A stretch of DNA of 11,258 nt from an uncultured Planctomycetaceae bacterium (lineage in GTDB: Bacteria; Planctomycetota; Planctomycetia; Planctomycetales; Planctomycetaceae), in the NCBI GenBank assembly GCA_937952455.1, contig CALFYU010000212.1:1-11258 (forward strand), given 5' to 3'. The position numbers and the translations under genes are program-made. Below are positions 1 to 6,312 of the stretch, in pieces. Every line of letters starts with the position of its first letter. The first letter of the stretch is position 1. The notes under the pieces were generated by a model. The model saw only the letters and a program-made list of their open reading frames with translations, was not told where the DNA came from and made no database searches.

Positions 1-67
1 CAAAAATCCCCTGGAATTTCGAGATATCTTGTAACGCATCCCGAGTCACTTCGCTTCACAGGGCAGA

Positions 68-87
68 GGGAACAAATGGTTGTTCCC
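68..87 (+). promoter_or_regulatory. Perfect 8-bp inverted repeat in the leader of the first gene
   Basis: GGGAACAA at 68-75 and TTGTTCCC at 80-87 are exact reverse complements separated by the four bases ATGG. The element ends 54 bases before the chosen start of the downstream gene. No T-run follows, so it does not look like a Rho-independent terminator of an upstream gene. It could be a dyad operator for a repressor or a 5'-UTR RNA hairpin. The loop contains an in-frame ATG at 76 that would be hidden in the folded RNA, which argues against that ATG being the real start. Confidence 0.5.
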
Positions 88-130
88 GACACACCCGAAC
101 TACGAAACACATGGACCCAGAAACCCCCAC

Positions 131-136
131 GAGGTG
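131..136 (+). promoter_or_regulatory. Ribosome binding site that sets the start at 142
   Basis: GAGGTG lies five bases before the ATG at 142. The earlier in-frame ATG at 76 sits in a hairpin loop, and using it would place 22 hydrophilic residues ahead of an otherwise textbook signal peptide. The site therefore supports 142. Confidence 0.65.
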
Positions 137-141
137 AACTC

Positions 142-1122
142 ATGCGTCAATTTACGATTCAACTTGCTACGGCGGCCTGTTTCGCCGCTGCTCTGTTCTG
201 TGTCGCGGCCCCGCAAGCTGCCACGGCGGACGATCTGTTTTCTTCAGAGAGCCTAAAGCAGGTTTTCGACGCCGCTCCGGCGGCCCCGCAGACCGATGTG
301 CCCCCCTCTCCCCCGCAGCAAACCGAAGTCCCTGCCACACCACCCCAGCAGTTGCCCTTCCAACCGGCGCCGCAAAGCCGGGCTTTGGAGCCATCGGAGA
401 TTCCGACCTTCCTGATGATGTTGGGTTACCAGGCTGAAGATTTGGGAGACGGCGTTTACAAAACGACCGTCAAAAAAGGGGAATGGACGCTGCCGTACGC
501 GTTCGTGATCAGCCCCAATAAGTCCCAGTTTTGGGTCACGCTGTCGCTGAACACGTTGAAAGAGGGTGTCCAAATTCCGGCGGAAAAGATGCTGAAGATG
601 TTGGAATTCAACCACCAATTCGGCCCGATCCACTTCGCCTTCAGCGGCGATTCGCGGCGGATCTATGTCTGCCGGGCCTTGAAGAACGATGGTCTCGATC
701 CGGCCAAGGTGAAGGAAGTCATTGAAACTCTGGCCGAATTGGCCCTCAAGCACGAGGACTTGTGGAACCATGAGAAATGGACCGCGCCGCAACAACCGCA
801 GGCTCAAGTCCAACAACCCCCGCAAACTCCCGCCCAGCCGGCACCGCGGCACGTGGGAACCTGGCGGGCGCAATCACAGGACGGATCGACCTTCCAATTG
901 CCCCTGAACGCGGACGGCACGTTTGTGCTGTACCACGTGCAGTCCGGTAAAACGGACAAATCGGTCGGACGATACTCGCTGATCGGCAACAGCCTGACGC
1001 TGACGATGAGCCAGAACGACAAATTGGAATCGTTCATCACCTGGTACACAAACGGCACCTGGCGTTTCCAAGTCAAAGACGCCCAACCGGGTGCCCAAGG
1101 GTTGCTATTCGCTAAAGTCTAG
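142..1122 (+). CDS. Exported protein with a YbjN/secretion-chaperone-like domain and a C-terminal beta-barrel-like domain
   Basis: I cannot name this gene. From the ATG at 142 it has 326 residues. Residues 1-29 form a signal peptide: a charged start MRQ, a hydrophobic stretch and a likely cleavage after ATA, so the protein is probably exported. Residues 44-80 are a Pro/Gln/Ala-rich linker in which PPQQ occurs twice. Residues 87-208 are a compact alpha/beta region (IPTFLMMLGY, then LKMLEFNHQFGPIHFAF, then a helix) resembling the YbjN / type III secretion chaperone-like fold; this is inferred from pattern. A second Pro/Gln linker covers about 215-237. Residues 238-326 begin with GTW and run as alternating strands (DGTF, GRYSLIGNSLTL, GTWRF), resembling small lipocalin-type domains of planctomycete exported proteins. 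No catalytic motif is visible. A terminator at 1155-1187 suggests a single-gene transcript. Confidence 0.85.
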   Translation: MRQFTIQLATAACFAAALFCVAAPQAATADDLFSSESLKQVFDAAPAAPQTDVPPSPPQQTEVPATPPQQLPFQPAPQSRALEPSEIPTFLMMLGYQAEDLGDGVYKTTVKKGEWTLPYAFVISPNKSQFWVTLSLNTLKEGVQIPAEKMLKMLEFNHQFGPIHFAFSGDSRRIYVCRALKNDGLDPAKVKEVIETLAELALKHEDLWNHEKWTAPQQPQAQVQQPPQTPAQPAPRHVGTWRAQSQDGSTFQLPLNADGTFVLYHVQSGKTDKSVGRYSLIGNSLTLTMSQNDKLESFITWYTNGTWRFQVKDAQPGAQGLLFAKV

Positions 1123-1154
1123 CGGCCCGATTGATTTCCCATGATTCTCCCCGA

Positions 1155-1187
1155 CCGCCCGGATCCAACTAGGACCGGGCGGTTTTT
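1155..1187 (+). terminator. Rho-independent terminator of the first gene
   Basis: CCGCCCGG at 1155-1162 pairs perfectly with CCGGGCGG at 1175-1182. Three more pairs (TCC at 1164-1166 with GGA at 1172-1174) sit inside, past a one-base bulge. TTTTT follows directly at 1183-1187. It begins 33 bases after the stop codon of the gene ending at 1122. Confidence 0.88.
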
Positions 1188-1465
1188 GTAAGTCTTTCCC
1201 AGTAAACGATTTACGAACCACAGGCGATTGGGTTTCTCATTTTCGCCAGATATTCCCGCAACATTTTCGCCTCCGTTCCGCTTGGACCATTGTCGGGCGA
1301 TGACCGGGAAACGGGCACGCCGGCCAGCGATTTCGAAAATCGGCCAAAAAAAAGATTCTCACCCTGGCGCGTCGCCGGGCGAGTTGGGCATTCCCCAGTA
1401 GAGCACACGACAGACACGCTTTCCCCCCAACCAAACAGCCTCCAAACGGATCGAGAAGGAATATT
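1188..1465. other. Intergenic region ahead of the histidine-rich gene
   Basis: The gap between the genes ending at 1122 and starting at 1466 is 343 bases, of which this is the part after the terminator. I see no convincing gene. It holds an A-run at about 1346-1353 and a C-run near 1424. It must contain the promoter of the 1466 gene, but I cannot pick out confident -35 and -10 boxes. Confidence 0.5.
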
Positions 1466-2287
1466 ATGAAGACCAGCCTCCCCCTGACTGCGATTGTCCT
1501 GCTGGCAGTTGTGAGCACTGTGCATGCAGCCGGTCCCAAGCCGGGCGGGCACCGCGGCGGCCATCACGGACATCACGGGCACCACGGACACCACCACGGG
1601 CATCATCATCACGGCCGCCACCATCATTGGCATCACGGCCGCCACTATGGCCCCCCGTTCGGTTACGGTCCGGCGGTGGATGTGGTTACGCAGCCGTTTG
1701 TTCCGATTGACACGGAGTTTATGTTCGATCCCTTGATCGGCGAAGCCGAAGTGATTCGGTCGATCGGCGAGTTCAATCGCAACACGTCCGAAGCGTTGAT
1801 CAATGTCGAAGAAGCGCAGCGGCAGGCGATCGAAAATCATCAACGGCGGGTCGAGACCCGTTATGAATTGAAGCGGCAATGGCGGGAACGGCAAAACGCC
1901 CGACTCAGCCGCCGGCGTCCGCAAGCTGGTGGCGAGGAATCCCCGCGGCCGTCTGAAGAACGGTTGGACGACGACGAATTCAACCGCGTCACGGGCGAAA
2001 TCGTCTGGCCCGAGGTCTTGCTCGATCCGCAGTTTGCCGACTACCGCATCGCCTTTGAGCAAATGTTCGCCGACCCGACGTCCAAGGAATCGGGAGCGGG
2101 GACGAACCTGCACCGCGACGTGAACGAATTGGCCAAGTACATGAAGGAACAATTGAAGCTGCAGATCGAGTACATGGCCCCGGCCGATTACGTGGCCGCC
2201 AAGAAATTCATCGACCGGTTGTGCAACGAGGCCCGCGAGGCCGAAACGCGGATAAACAGTGACAGTGCGATCACGGCTCTGAAATAG
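1466..2287 (+). CDS. Exported histidine-rich protein of unknown function
   Basis: This 273-residue protein starts with a clear signal peptide (MKTSLPLTAIVLLAVVSTVHA, cleavage near 21-22). AGAAGGA at 1454-1460, five bases ahead, supports the start. Residues 29-60 contain 20 histidines, mostly as HH or HHH separated by glycine, then a Tyr/Gly/Pro-rich stretch (61-69). Such a tract can bind zinc, nickel or copper, but that is inference; no enzyme motif is visible. Residues about 88-150 are helical and charged, possibly a coiled coil (VEEAQRQAIENHQRRVETRY). After an acidic linker (157-170), residues 171-265 contain GEIVWPEVLLDPQF and further amphipathic helices; a WP-centred motif of this kind occurs, from memory, in other planctomycete secreted proteins. 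There is no cysteine cluster or membrane span after the signal peptide. Terminator-like hairpins on both sides suggest a single-gene unit. Confidence 0.85.
   Translation: MKTSLPLTAIVLLAVVSTVHAAGPKPGGHRGGHHGHHGHHGHHHGHHHHGRHHHWHHGRHYGPPFGYGPAVDVVTQPFVPIDTEFMFDPLIGEAEVIRSIGEFNRNTSEALINVEEAQRQAIENHQRRVETRYELKRQWRERQNARLSRRRPQAGGEESPRPSEERLDDDEFNRVTGEIVWPEVLLDPQFADYRIAFEQMFADPTSKESGAGTNLHRDVNELAKYMKEQLKLQIEYMAPADYVAAKKFIDRLCNEAREAETRINSDSAITALK
1550..1645 (+). repeat. CAT/CAC-rich low-complexity tract encoding the poly-histidine region
   Basis: This tract of His and Gly codons lies inside the gene at 1466-2287. The 15-base unit CATCACGGCCGCCAC occurs exactly at 1607-1621 and 1631-1645, a spacing of 24 bases or eight codons. 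The in-phase spacing suggests growth by slippage or short duplication that keeps the frame. On the opposite strand the tract reads as Met/Val codons, which explains a long spurious antisense frame. Confidence 0.8.
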
Positions 2288-2320
2288 GTTCCATGCCGTT
2301 CGGACGATTCATTCGATTCA

Positions 2321-2355
2321 CAAACCCCCGTTTTCCAATCGGAGACGGGGGTTTG
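2321..2355 (+). terminator. Hairpin, probable terminator of the histidine-rich gene
   Basis: CAAACCCCCG at 2321-2330 and CGGGGGTTTG at 2346-2355 are perfect 10-base inverted complements around a 15-base loop, starting 34 bases after the stop codon. The T residues are only the three within the right arm and no separate U-tract follows, so it is less typical than the hairpin at 1155-1187. The symmetric A and T ends would let it act in either direction. Confidence 0.6.
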
Positions 2356-2394
2356 GGCATTGAATAGGCCGACGATCATTGTTTCGCACAAATT

Positions 2395-2424
2395 ACCGCA
2401 AAGTTCGCGGAGAGACGCAGAGGA
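2395..2424. repeat. Possible remnant of a dispersed intergenic repeat
   Basis: The stretch beginning ACCGCAAAGTTCGCGGAG and ending GACGCAGAGGA resembles the 'ACCGCAGAGACGCAGAG'-type direct repeats I recall as scattered between genes in many environmental bacteria, including planctomycetes. Only about one and a half to two degenerate units are present. The match is from memory and not verified. Confidence 0.3.
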
Positions 2425-2518
2425 TTGATCGGGAACCTGCTTGCCAACGCCGCGCTTGCCGAGTTAAATAGAGCTTGACGCAGGGAGTCTCCAGAGTGAG
2501 CACGTTGGGACCGACGCG

Positions 2519-5500
2519 ATGCGATACGATACGTCTCGGAATTCGTTAAAGTTGCTCGGGGCGGCCGTTGCGATCTGTCTGTGGACGGCCGCCGACGGCC
2601 GCGCAGCGGAACCGCTACCGGAGACCGTTGATTTTAACCGCGACATCCGGCCGGTTTTGTCGGACGTCTGTTTTCACTGTCACGGTCCGGACGAGGAGCA
2701 GCGGGAGGCCGGGTTTCGGCTCGATCAGCAGGAAGCGGTGTACGCCGATTTGGGGGGCTACGCGGCGATCGTTCCCGGCAAATTGGACGAAAGTGAACTC
2801 TATCGCCGCATCACGTCCCAAGACGCCGACGAACGGATGCCGCCGCCTGATTCCGGACGGCAGCTGACCGAGCGGCAGATTGCGCTGATCAAAAAATGGA
2901 TCGAACAAGGCGCCGAGTGGCAGACGCATTGGTCATTCTCGCCGATTCAACGCCCGCCGACGCCGCCGGTCGAAGAGGCAGAGTGGATTCGCAATCCGAT
3001 TGATGCGTTTATCTTGGCGCGATTGGAAAAAGAGGGGCTGCAGCCCTCTCCCCCGGCGGACAAGGAGCGATTGATCCGCCGTGTAACGTTGGACCTGACC
3101 GGCTTGCCGCCGACGATTGAGGAAGTCGACGCGTTTCTCGCCGATGAGTCGCCGGAAGCGTACGGAAAGGTTGTCGACCGGCTGCTAGCGTCGCCCCGTT
3201 ATGGGGAACAGATGGCGGTGCGATGGCTGGATGCGGCGCGGTACGCCGACACCAACGGCTATCAAACCGATGGCGACCGCTCGATGTGGCGTTGGCGGGA
3301 TTGGGTGATCGAGGCATACAACAACAACATGCCATTCGACCGGTTCACGATCGAACAGTTGGCCGGCGACCTGTTGCCGGAACCGACGTTGGAGCAGATG
3401 ATCGCCACCGGGTTTAATCGCAACCATCGCGGCAACGGCGAGGGGGGCGTGATTGAAGAGGAATACGCTGTCGAGTACGTGGTCGATCGCGTGGAAACGA
3501 CCGGGACAGTCTGGCTCGGCCTGACCATCGGCTGCGCGCGGTGCCACGAACACAAATACGATCCGATCTCGCAGAAAGAGTTCTATCAATTCTTCGCGTA
3601 CTTCAACAACGTGCCCGAGCGGGGCAAAGCGGTCAAGAACGGCAACTCGCCGCCGATGATGAAAGCCCCCACGCGTGCGCAGCGGCAGCAATTGGCGGAG
3701 GTTGACGCGCGACTCGCCGCTGCCGAAGAACGCTACGAGCAGCTGCAACCGCAGATCGAACAAGCAGAACGGGCTTGGGAGCCGCAGTTTGACTGGACTT
3801 TGGCCGCCGACTGGTCGGTAACCCGCGGATTGGACGCTCATTTTCCATTGGACGGCACGCCGGAAAATATTCTGGCTGGGTCACCGGCGGAGGAAAAATC
3901 CGAAGCCGATGAGAAAGAACCAAAGACAGTTCCGGTTTTTGCCGAGGGACACATCGATGAGGCGGCAGCGTTTGACGCGTCGCGACCGCTTTCGGTGGGA
4001 CACGTCGGCGACTACGGCTATTTAGACATGTTCTCAGTGAGCGCCTGGATTTTCCCCGAGGAGGTCGAGCGGGGGGCGGTCGTCTGCAAAATGCAAGAAG
4101 GGGAGTATTCCGACGGCTACGAGTTTTGCCTGCACGACGGCAAACTTCAGGTCAATCTGGTCAAACGGTGGCTGGATGATGCGATTCGTGTGGAGACGCA
4201 CGCGGCGTTGGCTCCAGGCCAGTGGTACCACGTCGCCATGACGTATGACGGTTCGCGGGTTGCCGGCGGCGTAAAGGTCTATATCAACGGCCGCGAAGCA
4301 GAATTGAAGATCAATGTCGACGAGTTGAATCAGGATTTCAACAACGACCTGCCGCTGCTGATCGGCGGCGGCGGAGATCCGCGTCATTTTCATGGACTAA
4401 TCGATGACGTGCGGATCTACAAGTCGTGTCTGGCGGCGGACGAAGTGGAGTTGCTGGCAACGCCCGAAACATTCGCCGAGATCGCCGCAATCCCCAACAC
4501 GGAACGCACTCCCCAGCAACGGCACAAAATCCGCGCGTACTTCGTCTCCGATCAAGCACCGGCCGAGATTCGCAGCGCGCATCAACAACTCGTCGACGTG
4601 CGGCAGGAGCGCGAGGAGTTGATCGAGACATTTCCGACCGTGATGGTCATGCAGGAGATGGATCCGCCACGGCAAGCGCACGTGCTGTTGCGGGGCGAAT
4701 ACGACAAACCGGGCGAAGCAGTCGCCCCCAACGTGCCGGCCAGTCTGCCCCCCTTCCCTGCCGATCAGCCAAACAACCGTTTGGGTCTGGCACGCTGGCT
4801 GGTCGCGGCCGACAATCCGCTCACGGCCCGCGTCACCGTCAACCGGTATTGGCAAAACTACTTCGGCACCGGTCTGGTGAAAACGGCCGAGGATTTCGGT
4901 TCGCAGGGGGAACCACCGAGCCCTCCGCAGCTGTTGGACTGGCTGGCGGCGGAATTCATTGAGTCCGGCTGGGATATTAAGGCGCTGCAAAAAACGATCG
5001 TGATGAGCGCCACGTACCGGCAGTCTTCCAAAGTCACGCCTGTACTCGTGGAGCGCGATCCCGAAAACCGGCTGCTGGCCCGCGGGCCGCGGCAACGGCT
5101 GTCGGCCGAAATGATCCGTGATCAGGCCTTGGCAACCGCCGGACTGTTGGTCGAACAGGTCGGCGGGCCGTCGGTCAAACCGTATCAACCGGCCGGGCTT
5201 TGGGAAGAAGTTGCCAGCACGACCTATAAGCCGGGAAGCGGTGCCGACCTGTATCGGCGTAGCCTGTATACGTTCTGGAAACGGACCGTGGCTCCGCCGA
5301 CGATGGTGGCCTTCGACGCCGCCAGCCGCGAGACGTGCATCGTCCGGCGGGAACGGACCAACACGCCGCTGCAGGCGCTGGCGCTGTTGAATTCGACGGC
5401 ATTCGTGGAAGCGGCCCGCAATTTGGCGCAGCGGGCGATGCTCGAGGGTGGTAATTCCCCCGAGGCGCGAGTGACGCATGCCTTTCGTCTGGCGACCGCC

Positions 5501-5710
5501 CGCCGGCCGACGGACGCCGAATTGACGATCCTCACCGCCGGGTTTTCACGGCATCTGGACAATTACCGGAAGAATCGCACCGCGGCCGAGGAACTGTTAA
5601 AGATCGGTGACTCCCCGCACGACGCGCAACTCGATTCCGCCGAACTGGCCGCTTATACCGCGATCGCCGGATTGATTTTGAACTTAGACGAGGTCGTGAC
5701 CAAGGAGTAG
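2519..5710 (+). CDS. PSCyt1-DUF1549-LamG-DUF1553 protein (planctomycete multi-domain cytochrome c-like protein)
   Basis: This 1063-residue exported protein has a signal peptide at residues 1-30 (LKLLGAAVAICLWTAA, cleavage near GRAA). The planctomycete cytochrome c domain follows: CFHCH at 51-55 is a CXXCH haem site, and Met107 in RMPPP is the likely distal ligand. DUF1549 covers about 155-365 and carries a second CXXCH (CARCH, 339-343) in the context conserved in this family. A coiled coil spans about 385-421. A LamG/concanavalin-like domain covers about 440-650 (SVSAWIFP, WYHVAMTYDG, GLIDDVRIY). DUF1553 runs from about 754 to 1000, and the C-terminus AGLILNLDEVVTKE is the usual family end, so the gene is complete. 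Such proteins are abundant in planctomycetes and have been proposed to act in periplasmic electron transfer or polysaccharide handling; their function is not established. The usual downstream DUF1501 partner is absent. The start is only weakly supported (GGGA at 2507-2510). Confidence 0.95.
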   Translation: MRYDTSRNSLKLLGAAVAICLWTAADGRAAEPLPETVDFNRDIRPVLSDVCFHCHGPDEEQREAGFRLDQQEAVYADLGGYAAIVPGKLDESELYRRITSQDADERMPPPDSGRQLTERQIALIKKWIEQGAEWQTHWSFSPIQRPPTPPVEEAEWIRNPIDAFILARLEKEGLQPSPPADKERLIRRVTLDLTGLPPTIEEVDAFLADESPEAYGKVVDRLLASPRYGEQMAVRWLDAARYADTNGYQTDGDRSMWRWRDWVIEAYNNNMPFDRFTIEQLAGDLLPEPTLEQMIATGFNRNHRGNGEGGVIEEEYAVEYVVDRVETTGTVWLGLTIGCARCHEHKYDPISQKEFYQFFAYFNNVPERGKAVKNGNSPPMMKAPTRAQRQQLAEVDARLAAAEERYEQLQPQIEQAERAWEPQFDWTLAADWSVTRGLDAHFPLDGTPENILAGSPAEEKSEADEKEPKTVPVFAEGHIDEAAAFDASRPLSVGHVGDYGYLDMFSVSAWIFPEEVERGAVVCKMQEGEYSDGYEFCLHDGKLQVNLVKRWLDDAIRVETHAALAPGQWYHVAMTYDGSRVAGGVKVYINGREAELKINVDELNQDFNNDLPLLIGGGGDPRHFHGLIDDVRIYKSCLAADEVELLATPETFAEIAAIPNTERTPQQRHKIRAYFVSDQAPAEIRSAHQQLVDVRQEREELIETFPTVMVMQEMDPPRQAHVLLRGEYDKPGEAVAPNVPASLPPFPADQPNNRLGLARWLVAADNPLTARVTVNRYWQNYFGTGLVKTAEDFGSQGEPPSPPQLLDWLAAEFIESGWDIKALQKTIVMSATYRQSSKVTPVLVERDPENRLLARGPRQRLSAEMIRDQALATAGLLVEQVGGPSVKPYQPAGLWEEVASTTYKPGSGADLYRRSLYTFWKRTVAPPTMVAFDAASRETCIVRRERTNTPLQALALLNSTAFVEAARNLAQRAMLEGGNSPEARVTHAFRLATARRPTDAELTILTAGFSRHLDNYRKNRTAAEELLKIGDSPHDAQLDSAELAAYTAIAGLILNLDEVVTKE

Positions 5711-5778
5711 CCCTCGCCGCGCAACTAGTTCCCGTTGATATAGAGGGGCCGCATTGCGTTTATCGGCGAAGGGCACGC

Positions 5779-6303
5779 ATGCAAAAGACGATCGTCGTGT
5801 TGGGGATGCACCGCTCGGCGACTTCGCTCGTCGCGTGTGGCCTGCATCACGAGATTAGCATGGGAGAAGAGCTTGTCCCCGCCAGCGGTTCCAATCCCCG
5901 TGGGCATTTCGAGGACGTGCGGTTCGTGCGACTGAACGATCGGATACTGTCGGCCGCTGGGGGAAGTTGGCACTGCCCGCCGGCCGAGGAGGCGATTCGG
6001 AACGTGGCAGCGCGATTTTCCGACGAGGTGCAATCGACGCTCGCTGCTGCAAGCCGGGGGCACTTGATTTGGGGCTTCAAGGACCCGCGAACGACGCTCA
6101 CGATTGCCGTCTATCTGCCATTTTTGAGGAATCCGCACTTCGTCTGCTGTTTTCGCGAACCGGAAGAGGTGGCGCGGTCATTGAATCGCCGCAACGGGTT
6201 CTCGCTGGCCAAGGGACGGCGGCTGGCGGCGATCTATAACCGGCGGTTGCTCACGTTTTCGGCTGAGTTTACGGGCACCGGCGGTGTGACTTTTACCGAG
6301 TAG
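5779..6303 (+). CDS. Sulfotransferase-family protein, probably C-terminally truncated
   Basis: The N-terminus fits a PAPS-dependent sulfotransferase: GMHRSATS at 9-16 is the 5'-phosphosulfate-binding loop, NPRGHFED at 39-46 matches the segment after it in this family, WGFKDPRT at 98-105 is the next conserved strand, and FREPEEVARSLNRR at 125-138 resembles the 3'-phosphate-binding segment. The expected reaction is transfer of sulfate from PAPS to a glycan or other hydroxyl acceptor. GAAGGG at 5768-5773, five bases before the ATG, supports the start. The protein is only 174 residues. It stops at GGVTFTE, where relatives continue with a Tyr-Glu-Asp-type strand and about 50-100 more residues. The bases past the stop do not encode that continuation in this frame, so this is not a single point mutation. 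The gene may be inactive or a remnant. It follows the large DUF1549/DUF1553 gene by 68 bases and converges on the glycosyltransferase. Confidence 0.75.
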   Translation: MQKTIVVLGMHRSATSLVACGLHHEISMGEELVPASGSNPRGHFEDVRFVRLNDRILSAAGGSWHCPPAEEAIRNVAARFSDEVQSTLAAASRGHLIWGFKDPRTTLTIAVYLPFLRNPHFVCCFREPEEVARSLNRRNGFSLAKGRRLAAIYNRRLLTFSAEFTGTGGVTFTE

Positions 6304-6312
6304 ACAAGACCA

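Noticed and set aside
76..141. Upstream start codon at 76 for the first gene
   Set aside because: It would add 22 polar residues before a standard signal peptide, lies in the loop of a perfect hairpin and has a poorer ribosome binding site than the ATG at 142.
253..873. 206-codon open frame on the minus strand
   Set aside because: It is antisense to the first exported-protein gene and its composition follows the complement of the Pro/Gln linkers. No ribosome binding site or motif is visible.
1211..2152. 313-codon open frame on the minus strand
   Set aside because: It lies antisense to the histidine-rich gene. Its Met/Val-rich centre is just the CAT/CAC tract read backwards, and it runs through the terminator-to-promoter gap. 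The plus-strand gene has a signal peptide and a good ribosome binding site.
4397..5479. 360-codon open frame on the minus strand
   Set aside because: It is antisense to the LamG and DUF1553 part of the large gene, whose domains are unmistakable. The antisense product is rich in Arg, Gly and His and has no motif; it stays open because of high GC at third positions.
5711..5748. Stem between CCCTC at 5711-5715 and GAGGG at 5743-5747 as a terminator after the large gene
   Set aside because: The stem is interrupted by large internal loops and no T-run follows, so the large gene and the sulfotransferase-like gene may well be cotranscribed.
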